NCBI GenBank assembly: GCA_937924405.1
Contig: CALDVW010000116.1
Location: forward strand, 1 to 37,918
Reading direction: 5' to 3'
Length of the DNA: 37,918 nucleotides
DNA from: an uncultured Lysobacterales bacterium
GTDB lineage: Bacteria; Pseudomonadota; Gammaproteobacteria; Xanthomonadales; SZUA-36
In this document: positions 23,837 to 30,241 of the stretch, in pieces
Numbering within the stretch: position 1 is the stretch's first letter
Layout: each line of letters begins with the position of its first letter
Notes under the pieces: generated by a model
Seen by the model: the letters and a program-made list of their open reading frames with translations, nothing else
The model's database searches: none
Told to the model about the DNA's origin: nothing
Made by a program: the position numbers and the translations under genes

Positions 23837-24766
23837 TTAGAATCGTACGGCGAAGGTTGCGCCAAAAAGTGGTGCCGGGTCGTACTTGCGCTCATCAACT
23901 GTCACATCCATGGCGTCTTTCATTCTCAATTCGCCGGCAAACTCCAGGCCCGCAAACACCGATAGATTGATCCTCGGGTTGATGTAGAGGTTAGCCGATG
24001 CCACCAGCGGCAGCGACCGGTCACGTCCAACGCCACCGGGCGCCGGGCCTTCATCGTCGAGACGGAACTCGATATTTTCATACCGCCCGGAAAGACCAAA
24101 AGACCAATTTTTATTCATCTCGTAACTCAGTGTCAGACCGGGCCCCTGTGATGCAGCCAGTCCGCGGCCGGTCGATAGATTCCAGCGCTCGCTGATATTC
24201 CAGTCTATGACCAGGATTGGAAAAACCCGGGCGCTATCCTCCAGTCTCGAAAATACACCGATACCCGGGCCGATAGTCAGGTTTTCATCGATCCGCCAGG
24301 CAGCGGCGGCAAACAGGCCGAAAGTGCGACTGTCACTCGAACTGGCGCCTTCTTCGCCATTGAATCGAACCGTGGGGATGATAATCGCCGTCCCCTTTTC
24401 ACTGAACGAGAAACGCCCCGTGATCGCCGCCCGGGTTTCTTCGATTTTGTTCCATGGTTCACTGCCCGCAGGCCCGGTCAGGTCGTCGAATTCGTAGCTG
24501 GAGTTGCCGCCGCCCAGGGTAAACCCGAGCGCATTGCGCCGGTCCCAGGCGTAGGTGATCCCGGCGCTGACAAACCAGCGGTCAACCGCAAAACTTCCTT
24601 CACTGTCTTTCAGATCCGTCATGGACTGATGAGCCGCACCGCCGTCTATATCGAATATCAGCGGGCCTTGCTGTGGCGCCTGCGCTGCAATCGTTGAGCT
24701 GCACAGCAAACAAAATGCCGCAAAGGCGGCTTGCAATTTACCGGTTTCCAATATCCCGTTCTCCAT
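23837..24766 (-). CDS. Putative outer-membrane beta-barrel protein
   Basis: A 309-aa exported protein. The first 28 residues form a signal peptide (LQAAFAAFCLLCSSTIAAQA). The mature part consists of alternating polar and hydrophobic strands with many aromatic and Gly residues: FVSAGITYAWDRRNALGFTL, WNLSTGRGLAASQGPGLTLS and NWSFGLSGRYENIEFRLDD. It ends in a C-terminal Phe (ATFAVRF), the usual barrel-assembly signal. This resembles families of uncharacterised bacterial barrels such as DUF6268. No transport or enzyme function can be assigned. It lies on the same strand as, and 61 bp after, the serine hydrolase gene; co-transcription is possible. Confidence 0.78.
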   Translation of the reverse strand: MENGILETGKLQAAFAAFCLLCSSTIAAQAPQQGPLIFDIDGGAAHQSMTDLKDSEGSFAVDRWFVSAGITYAWDRRNALGFTLGGGNSSYEFDDLTGPAGSEPWNKIEETRAAITGRFSFSEKGTAIIIPTVRFNGEEGASSSDSRTFGLFAAAAWRIDENLTIGPGIGVFSRLEDSARVFPILVIDWNISERWNLSTGRGLAASQGPGLTLSYEMNKNWSFGLSGRYENIEFRLDDEGPAPGGVGRDRSLPLVASANLYINPRINLSVFAGLEFAGELRMKDAMDVTVDERKYDPAPLFGATFAVRF

Positions 24767-24827
24767 TGTTCATTCTCAAATCTGCTCGTCGACGACGCTG
24801 CTGCTTTATCGTGTTGCTTCTCCGCAG

Positions 24828-26000
24828 CTAATCTTTTAGTGAAGACGCCAGGGCCACACAAAGTGCTCCCTGCAACGCCCAGTCGGCGTCCGTGCTGGCC
24901 GCCGAGCGCGCGCTGTGCAGGGCGATTACCACATTTTCTTCAGGGTGGGCGCATATCCCCTGCCCGAAAATACCGATCCCCTGGAATGAGCGGCCCCGGC
25001 CAAGCCACCAGAGGTAGCCGTATCCGTCGTAACCTTTGAAAGGGGTTGTCGATTCGGCCATCCAGCCATCGGCCAGCATTTCTGTGCCATCGGGCAGGCG
25101 TCCACCGGCCAGGGCGAACAGGCCCAGGCGTGCATAATCCCGCAAAGTGGCGCTGATGCAGCAACCACCAAATTCACCACCGCCAGGCTCGGTCAGCATC
25201 CACAGGGCATCGTTTTCCATGCCGAACGGCACCCATATTTTTTCCGACAGGTAAGTGGAAAGATTGTTTCCAATCGCAGAGCGCAGCAACGTGCCGACCA
25301 GGTTGGTTTCCGCGGTATTGTAATTGAATAATTCTCCGGGTTCGGCGTCACGCGGCTTGTTTCGCAGGAACTCGTACAACGCCAGAGTCTGATAGGGGGC
25401 CGTGCTGACGTCGGATTCGGGGTCGTCATAGTCCTCATTCCATTGCACGCCTGAGGACATCTGCAGAATGCTGCGAATCGTCGACTGATCATAGGAAGAC
25501 CCCTTCAACCTGGGCAGGTAGTTGGTGACCATTTCATCTACGCTCCGGATGTAACCGTCGCGGATGGCAGCTCCCACCAGCATTGAAACAACGGATTTGG
25601 CGACGGAAAATGAAATCCAGCGGCTGTCCCGTGTATTTCCCAGGCCATAACGTTCGTAGACAACATTGCCGTCCTTGATCACCATCAGGCCGGCCACGTT
25701 TTGTTGCACGAAGTATTCGTCAACCGTCATCGAGCTGTTGCCGGCGGCAATTTGTACTCCGCCGAGATCCTGCGGTGCAGAAGGTAAATCGAGCACGGTG
25801 CCGCCAGCGGGGATGACCCGTGTCGGAAAGATTTTTTCCACGTTGCGATAGCCGGCCACCTGCTGCTCCGGGGTCCAGACCAGGATATTGCGGGGGGAGC
25901 CATAATAGGTGGGATCATCCGAAGGGTCTATGAAGGGCGCCTTTGCCTGCGCAGTGGAAATGATCGCCACGAGGGCGACAATCAGTATCGCTTGTTTCAT
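24828..26000 (-). CDS. Class C beta-lactamase-fold serine hydrolase, exported
   Basis: A 390-aa exported member of the beta-lactamase/6-aminohexanoate-dimer hydrolase family. A signal peptide covers about residues 1-19 (KQAILIVALVAIISTAQA). The catalytic SxxK is Ser132-Val-Ala-Lys135 in RWISFSVAKSVVSM, and the second motif Tyr is Tyr227 in GELFNYNTAETN. The later GYGYLWWLGRG segment is the family counterpart of the third motif region. Such proteins hydrolyse amides or esters, and few are true resistance enzymes. It lies downstream of the sigma-factor operon on the same strand with a 63-bp gap. The natural substrate is unknown. Confidence 0.92.
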   Translation of the reverse strand: MKQAILIVALVAIISTAQAKAPFIDPSDDPTYYGSPRNILVWTPEQQVAGYRNVEKIFPTRVIPAGGTVLDLPSAPQDLGGVQIAAGNSSMTVDEYFVQQNVAGLMVIKDGNVVYERYGLGNTRDSRWISFSVAKSVVSMLVGAAIRDGYIRSVDEMVTNYLPRLKGSSYDQSTIRSILQMSSGVQWNEDYDDPESDVSTAPYQTLALYEFLRNKPRDAEPGELFNYNTAETNLVGTLLRSAIGNNLSTYLSEKIWVPFGMENDALWMLTEPGGGEFGGCCISATLRDYARLGLFALAGGRLPDGTEMLADGWMAESTTPFKGYDGYGYLWWLGRGRSFQGIGIFGQGICAHPEENVVIALHSARSAASTDADWALQGALCVALASSLKD

Positions 26001-26063
26001 CGAATTAACCGGGCTGAATCACTGGGGTTGCATGATACCCCAAAGAACAACGGATTCCTGCGA

Positions 26064-26387
26064 CTAGTTTTCCAGGGGCAAATCGTCGTTCATGAACCAG
26101 GTATAGAACGCCAGCGCCGCGACCACAATCAGCACCACTTGCATCGTCGTCGTCCCGGACAGGGTTTCGGTAAACAACCAGGTAATTTTCTCGGAAAGAA
26201 TCAGCGCGCCGGTCAGGCCAAACAGGGCGCCAACCAGGCCGAAGGCAAACAGGATCAGCTTGCGCGTACGCTCTTCCCGCCTTACCTGATTCATCACGGT
26301 TGCGACGAATTCCCCGGAATCGGCTTGCGTCGAGTCGGGGTAACCCAGTAATTGTCCCAGTGATTGATCGATTGTGTCTTCAGGCAC
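26064..26387 (-). CDS. Small two-helix membrane protein, putative anti-sigma factor
   Basis: A 107-aa protein encoded directly after the sigma factor. GTG 26387 is chosen over a longer upstream start because AAAGGAGG lies 6 nt before it and the resulting 8-bp overlap with the sigma stop is typical. The N-terminal 50 residues are predicted cytoplasmic and contain SGEFVATVMNQVRREERTRK, a pattern seen in short anti-sigma or DUF5056-like proteins. Two helices follow (LILFAFGLVGALFGLTGALI and VVLIVVAALAFYTWF). No zinc-binding HxxxCxxC motif is present. A sigma-sequestering role is inferred from position and topology. Confidence 0.78.
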   Translation of the reverse strand: MPEDTIDQSLGQLLGYPDSTQADSGEFVATVMNQVRREERTRKLILFAFGLVGALFGLTGALILSEKITWLFTETLSGTTTMQVVLIVVAALAFYTWFMNDDLPLEN

Positions 26388-26955
26388 GGTGTGCCTCCTT
26401 TGCCAGTTTCGCCGTGGCCTTGTCGGAAATTGAATGATCATGTTTTATCAACCATTTTTGCAACTTGTTTTTGCCTCTCTGGATATGCGACTTGACGGTT
26501 CCGAGCGGCATATCGGTAATTTCGCCGATTTCGTGGTGGCTCATTCCGGCCGCGTAGGCCAGGGTCAGGCAGGCGCGCTCTTCGGAGCTCACCAGGCTCA
26601 TCAGGCGAGGCACCAGGATTTCAGCGTCGACCGCCTGGCGGGGGTCAGAACCGGGGTCAGGTGGTTCGGCCATGACCTGTTGCCGGGAGTGTTTGCGTGT
26701 GAATTGCAGGAACTGCCGGTAAGCGATGGTATGCAACCAGGATAGGAGGCTGCCAGAAGATTTCAGGGTGTGCATTTTCCGGTAGGCCATCAGAAAGGTC
26801 TCCTGGGCGAGGTCATCCGCCGTGCCGTGGTCACCACTCATCAGGCGGCCCAGAAATCCACGGATGGCGGCCTGGTGCCGCTGCACCAACTCCTGGAATG
26901 CTGCCTGGTCATTGAAGCCGGTGACACGCGCCACCAACTCCATGTCGGAAATCAT
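26380..26955 (-). CDS. ECF-type RNA polymerase sigma factor
   Basis: A 191-aa sigma-70 family factor of the extracytoplasmic function group. Region 2 spans about residues 8-90, with FQELVQRHQAAIRGFLGRLM and the DDLAQETFLMAYRKMHTLKS core-binding motif. Region 4 spans about 120-178, with LPG-like LTLAYAAGMSHHEIGEITDM and the recognition helix MPLGTVKSHIQRGKNKLQKW. ATG 26955 has purine-rich sequence before it; an ATG at 26943 is possible. It sits between two small membrane-protein genes and is probably held inactive by one of them until an envelope signal arrives (inference). Target promoters are not identifiable here. Confidence 0.94.
   Translation of the reverse strand: MISDMELVARVTGFNDQAAFQELVQRHQAAIRGFLGRLMSGDHGTADDLAQETFLMAYRKMHTLKSSGSLLSWLHTIAYRQFLQFTRKHSRQQVMAEPPDPGSDPRQAVDAEILVPRLMSLVSSEERACLTLAYAAGMSHHEIGEITDMPLGTVKSHIQRGKNKLQKWLIKHDHSISDKATAKLAKEAHRA
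26394..26401 (-). promoter_or_regulatory. Strong Shine-Dalgarno that fixes a GTG start
   Basis: AAAGGAGG on the minus strand lies inside the sigma gene, 6 nt before GTG 26387. It decides the start of the putative anti-sigma gene and predicts independent, efficient translation of that gene relative to the sigma factor. Confidence 0.75.
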
Positions 26956-26967
26956 GCTTGCCTGCCT

Positions 26968-27321
26968 TCAGTCTTTGTTGAGTCTCCATACTATCAGGAA
27001 GCCGACTCCCAGCATCAGCGGGAAGACTGAACCGGCGCGGATGCCGTTCACGACTTCGGGGTCTGCAAAAAACAGGCTGCACAGCAATCCGCCAATCCCC
27101 AGCGACAGGAATACGATGCCGCGCCGCATGTCACGCATTCTTGGATTGACCGCGGCGCCCAACTGCGCCAGCAACTCCGGATTAAATTCGCTGCCGCTCT
27201 TGATGGCCTTTTGCACCGTTTCCATGACGGTGGAACGATTTTTGTGATTCCAGTAAAAATAGCCCAGCACGGTGATGCCGATAACGATAAACAACACAAT
27301 CGGTATGAATAATTCAACCAT
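26968..27321 (-). CDS. DUF6249-like small membrane protein
   Basis: A 117-aa protein with an N-terminal helix (LFIPIVLFIVIGITVLGYFY), a cytoplasmic middle part (NHKNRSTVMETVQKAIKSGS and LLAQLGAAVNPRMRDMRRG) and two further helices. This layout and the Arg-rich MRDMRRGIVFLSLGIG segment match DUF6249, commonly encoded next to ECF sigma genes. It is the first gene of the three-gene operon: its stop is 12 bp before the sigma ATG. A role in sensing or in controlling the sigma factor is likely from context, but no activity is known for the family. It diverges from the GH16-like gene across 97 bp. Confidence 0.85.
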   Translation of the reverse strand: MVELFIPIVLFIVIGITVLGYFYWNHKNRSTVMETVQKAIKSGSEFNPELLAQLGAAVNPRMRDMRRGIVFLSLGIGGLLCSLFFADPEVVNGIRAGSVFPLMLGVGFLIVWRLNKD

Positions 27322-27418
27322 TTCGATTCTCCATCGGGTTAGTTTGATACAAAGCTACCTGTTAGAGGGAACTGGCGGCCCATTTGGATGCAGGCCGATA
27401 AAAAACGATAATGGGCAC

Positions 27419-28237
27419 ATGAACTGGAATCTGCATCGGTATCTCCTGGCCCCGGTTTTTGCCCTGGCAGGATTTTTTATTTCGGCACAGGCCGAGCCCA
27501 CCAGGATATTGGCTGGGGGTTACATTTCACCGGAGTCTTATCCCGGCATGAAGCTGGCCTGGCGCGAGGAATTCAGGAGTAAAAACCTTTTCGACTCCAA
27601 TTGGCTCCAGGAAACGGGCACCGGCCGCCATGGCTGGGGAAATAATGAGTTGCAATACTACCGTCCGGAAAACCTGGCGTTGCAGGACGGTTATCTTGTG
27701 ATTACGGCGACGTCGGAGGCCTATGAGGGCAGTCAATATACTTCTTCGCGAATCGTATCCCGCGAGTCCCGGCAGTTCTCCGCCGGCCGTATTGATATCC
27801 GGGCTTCCCTTCCGGGCGGACAGGGCATGCGGCCGGTATTGTGGATGGAGGGTGAAGCCGGCGCTGGCATCGATCTCATGGAGATGATCGGCGGAAGCGG
27901 CAGGGAAAACACGGTTCACGGCACCCTGCATTGGCGGCAGAACGGCAAACGCCTCTACGAAGGCGGTTCTGTGACACTCCCGAATGACACCTTCACCGGC
28001 CAGTTCCATGTATTTTCAATTATCCGGGACGGGTCAAAAATCCAATGGCTGGCAGACAACCAGGTTTATTTCCAGATGGACGTCAGCGCGCCTGAATTTG
28101 CAGCATTCAACGCACCTTTCTCTGTTGGAATCAACCTTGCGATTGGCGGTGAAGGCCCCGGCGCACCCGATTCCACCACGCAATTCCCCCAGCGCCTTGT
28201 AATAGATTACGTGCGCGTGTTCCAGAAAACCCAGTAA
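27419..28237 (+). CDS. GH16-fold secreted protein lacking the catalytic nucleophile
   Basis: A 272-aa secreted protein of the GH16 (laminarinase/beta-glucanase) fold. ATG 27419 gives a signal peptide of about 25 residues (LAPVFALAGFFISAQA). GRHGWGNNELQYYRPENL and GRIDIRASLPGGQGMRP are classic GH16 blocks, and INLAIGGEGPG near the end is also diagnostic. The active-site motif normally reads E-[ILV]-D-x-x-E; here it is GIDLME. The nucleophile Glu is Gly150, while Asp152 and Glu155 remain. The usual Trp of the preceding WPA-type block is Arg138. Hydrolysis is therefore probably lost, and a carbohydrate-binding or sensing role is more likely (inference). It diverges from the sigma-factor operon. 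Confidence 0.9.
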   Translation: MNWNLHRYLLAPVFALAGFFISAQAEPTRILAGGYISPESYPGMKLAWREEFRSKNLFDSNWLQETGTGRHGWGNNELQYYRPENLALQDGYLVITATSEAYEGSQYTSSRIVSRESRQFSAGRIDIRASLPGGQGMRPVLWMEGEAGAGIDLMEMIGGSGRENTVHGTLHWRQNGKRLYEGGSVTLPNDTFTGQFHVFSIIRDGSKIQWLADNQVYFQMDVSAPEFAAFNAPFSVGINLAIGGEGPGAPDSTTQFPQRLVIDYVRVFQKTQ

Positions 28238-28348
28238 ACCTGTGGGAGCGGACGCGCGACGGCATTTCGCCAGCGCCTCTTTGCCTGCGGTAAAGCCGCA
28301 CTCGCTCTACTACCTGCACTGCGCCCGCGATATGAGTCAGTCGCAGGA

Positions 28349-28450
28349 GAGGCATCCGTTAGCCCTTTCCAGGACACGCTCCAGACTCCCTGTGCGCTAA
28401 GCAACTGTTCCCGACAGTTGATTGTCCTGGAAAGGGCTAACGGATACCTC
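28349..28450 (-). ncRNA. Structured hairpin unit 1 (candidate RNA or structured DNA element)
   Basis: A 102-bp unit whose first 28 and last 28 bases are inverted complements with one exception. Read on the minus strand, that exception is a G-U wobble. The 46-nt interior holds a second hairpin with a 7-bp stem and loop CGGGA (+ strand 28402-28420), then an unpaired side segment. The latter contains GCGCACAGGG on the minus strand and is nearly the same in unit 2. I call the minus strand because the wobble is then compatible with RNA pairing. No promoter was identified. Confidence 0.6.
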
Positions 28451-28490
28451 TGTCACGGCCATCGCAACGTGAGCGACTAAAACCTTTCCA

Positions 28491-28594
28491 GAGGTGTCGG
28501 GTATCTGTCTGTAGAACCTTCGGGCTGTCGGGAACAGCCGAAGAGTGCACAGGGCCGTCTTGAACGTGTTCTGCAGACAGATACCCGACGCCTC
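28491..28594 (+). ncRNA. Structured hairpin unit 2 (inverted relative of unit 1)
   Basis: A 104-bp unit related to 28349-28450 but inverted. Its 27-bp arms (28491-28517 and 28568-28594) pair completely on the + strand if two G-U wobbles are allowed. The interior has an inner hairpin (28518-28540) with the same CGGGA loop and the conserved side segment GTGCACAGGG. Compared with unit 1, ten of 27 arm positions differ. Nine are compensated on the partner strand and the tenth becomes a wobble. That is covariation, expected if pairing is selected. Confidence 0.6.
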
Positions 28595-28750
28595 CCGTGG
28601 CACGGACTTAACAATCGCGGGCATAATCCGCTCCCAAAAGCCCACCCCATCAGTTCATCGCAACTGAAAATCCGGTTATCTCAATCTGCGAGACAGCCGG
28701 AATCATTGAGTACAGACTCCCGGAGTACTTCAGACAACCAGGAGTTAATC

Positions 28751-30205
28751 GTGAACACAAAGTTTCTTATTCCCGCAGCCAGCGTTTTGCTGATGCTCTC
28801 CAATCCTTTGCTGGCAGAGTCGTTGCCGCTTAAATCAGTTAACAAGGCAGGGGAGGTTATCGATGCCGCCGTTGAAGCACACGGTGGAGCCGAAGCCCTG
28901 GCTGGTCTCAAGACGATGGTTCGGGAAGCTGAATTCATCAACTTCCGGACCGGTCAAAGCCGCAATCCGGGCCCTCCGTACGATACCAGTCATACCCAGA
29001 GTTTCAATGCAGTTGACCTGGAAAACGATATTTTCGTGGCCCGCAACTGGGGCGAGGGCGGTGGCTATGTTTTTAATCAGGGCACCATCATCAACGATGA
29101 AAACAGCTGGCAGCTGAATTACCGTTCAGGCACAGCCGCGCCGCTGGCCGAGCCTGATTTCGATACGCAGTCCGGGCCGTTTATTCGCGTCACGCCCGCC
29201 TTGCTCATGAAACAGCTGCAGGACCGCCGCGGCCAGTCCAACTGGTTGGGTGAAGCAGAAGTGGACGGCCGCATGCACGATGTCATCACGTTGGTCATGG
29301 CGGTCGGGCCCGCACTGGCTCTGTATATCGACCAGGAAACACATATGCTCACGCACATGGAGCGGGCACTTCCACCTTTTGGCCAGGTTGAATACAGTTT
29401 CCAGGATTACACCATGATTGACGGCATCGCCTTCAACCAGAAGTTCAATCTCTACGTAAACGGCGAAGATAATCTTGTCATTGATATCAAGTCATTGAAA
29501 ACGAACGTTCCCGTGGACCAGTATCTGCAGGTACCGGGGAACTTGGAGAAAGTCGCGGCCATCACGCCTGATGAAATGAGCACTAACGAAATCGACGAAG
29601 GTGTGTTCCTGATCGGTGGGAACGGTACCTATGCCCTGTTTGTCGAGATGGAAGATCACGTGGTAGCAGTGGGCGGCACCCAGACCGTACCGGCCAGTAT
29701 CAAGGAAATGCGCAAGGAAATTCCTGACAAGCCGATCAAATACGGCGTACTGACCCATCACCATAACGATCACACTCCAGGTGCAGCAGCCTATGCGCAG
29801 GAAGGCGCAACCATCGTTACCTTCAAGGAAAATGAAACCCTGGTGCGCACGGCGGCAGGCGATGAAAACGCCAAATTGGAATTTGTCGATGAAAAAATGA
29901 CGTTGACTGATGGCAACAAGACCATCGAGTTCTATAACATCGGACCCACGCCCCATGCGGAGAATATCCTGATCGCCTATCTTCCCGGGGAAGGTATCAT
30001 CTTCGAGGCGGACCATTTTCCCCAACCGGCCAGCGGGGTGATTCCTGCAGCCGTACCTGCCACCATGGCTTTCGCCAAAGCACTCGATCAGCTTGACCTC
30101 GAGTACACGAAACTGGTTGGCGCGCACAGCGCACGGATTGCCGGTCCGGCGGACGTTGAATCCGCAATCAGCCGCCAGCCCGTGTCAGCAACCGGCGGTA
30201 ACTAG
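28751..30205 (+). CDS. Exported MBL-fold metallo-hydrolase
   Basis: A 484-aa secreted protein. GTG 28751 is chosen because AGGAG lies 6 nt upstream and a signal peptide follows (KFLIPAASVLLMLSNPLLAE). Residues about 25-260 form a domain found in outer-membrane-lipoprotein-like or quinoprotein-relay MBL proteins, with VIDAAVEAHGGAEALAGLKT at its start. The C-terminal metallo-beta-lactamase domain has the zinc motif HxHxDH at 336-341 (THHHNDHTPGA), IGPTPHAENILIAYLPGEGI and IFEADHFPQP. The substrate is unknown. The gene follows the palindromic repeat element and converges with the sensor kinase gene. Confidence 0.92.
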   Translation: MNTKFLIPAASVLLMLSNPLLAESLPLKSVNKAGEVIDAAVEAHGGAEALAGLKTMVREAEFINFRTGQSRNPGPPYDTSHTQSFNAVDLENDIFVARNWGEGGGYVFNQGTIINDENSWQLNYRSGTAAPLAEPDFDTQSGPFIRVTPALLMKQLQDRRGQSNWLGEAEVDGRMHDVITLVMAVGPALALYIDQETHMLTHMERALPPFGQVEYSFQDYTMIDGIAFNQKFNLYVNGEDNLVIDIKSLKTNVPVDQYLQVPGNLEKVAAITPDEMSTNEIDEGVFLIGGNGTYALFVEMEDHVVAVGGTQTVPASIKEMRKEIPDKPIKYGVLTHHHNDHTPGAAAYAQEGATIVTFKENETLVRTAAGDENAKLEFVDEKMTLTDGNKTIEFYNIGPTPHAENILIAYLPGEGIIFEADHFPQPASGVIPAAVPATMAFAKALDQLDLEYTKLVGAHSARIAGPADVESAISRQPVSATGGN

Positions 30206-30214
30206 TAACAGGTT

Positions 30215-30237
30215 CGGAGCGGGCTCTGCCCGCTCCG
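30215..30237. terminator. Perfect 10-bp hairpin between convergent genes
   Basis: A 10-bp perfect stem (30215-30224 with 30228-30237) and a TCT loop lie between the MBL stop (30205) and the kinase stop (30242). Its core GGAGCGGGC resembles the REP-like GGGAGCGG core seen at 28243 and 33331. It may act as a bidirectional terminator or RNA stabiliser; no T tract is present. Confidence 0.55.
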
Positions 30238-30241
30238 GCCA

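Larger units (their letters stand above)
28238..28640. repeat. Composite palindromic repeat element (inverted pair, REP-like ends)
   Basis: This gene-free stretch starts right after the GH16 stop. It is bracketed by a perfect 10-bp inverted repeat, TGGGAGCGGA at 28243-28252 and its complement at 28627-28636, similar to the core of Pseudomonas-type REP sequences. Inside are two related hairpin units in opposite orientation (28349-28450 and 28491-28594) around a 40-bp spacer. Both outer flanks share an ATCGCGGGC segment (its complement at about 28323-28331, and 28614-28622) between hairpin and terminal repeat. The whole looks like an inverted duplication of one mobile or structural unit. No convincing protein gene lies in it. 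The remaining 28641-28750 holds only the leader of the next gene. Confidence 0.75.

Noticed and set aside
24828..26000. Antibiotic-resistance beta-lactamase
   Set aside because: The fold and SxxK are present, but the motifs fit the broad esterase/6-aminohexanoate-dimer hydrolase family, so resistance cannot be claimed.
28349..28450. Hairpin as an integron attC site
   Set aside because: The arms contain GTTAGCCC/GGGCTAAC inside the stem, but the R' and R'' consensus (GTTRRRY/RYYYAAC) does not fit, and no integrase or cassette array is present.
28238..28640. CRISPR-like repeat array
   Set aside because: There are only two related units, they are inverted to each other, and there is no direct repeat-spacer periodicity or cas gene.
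28397..28645. An 82-codon minus-strand frame through the repeat element
   Set aside because: It runs across both covarying hairpins, has no ribosome site or domain, and the pairing pattern explains the sequence better than coding.
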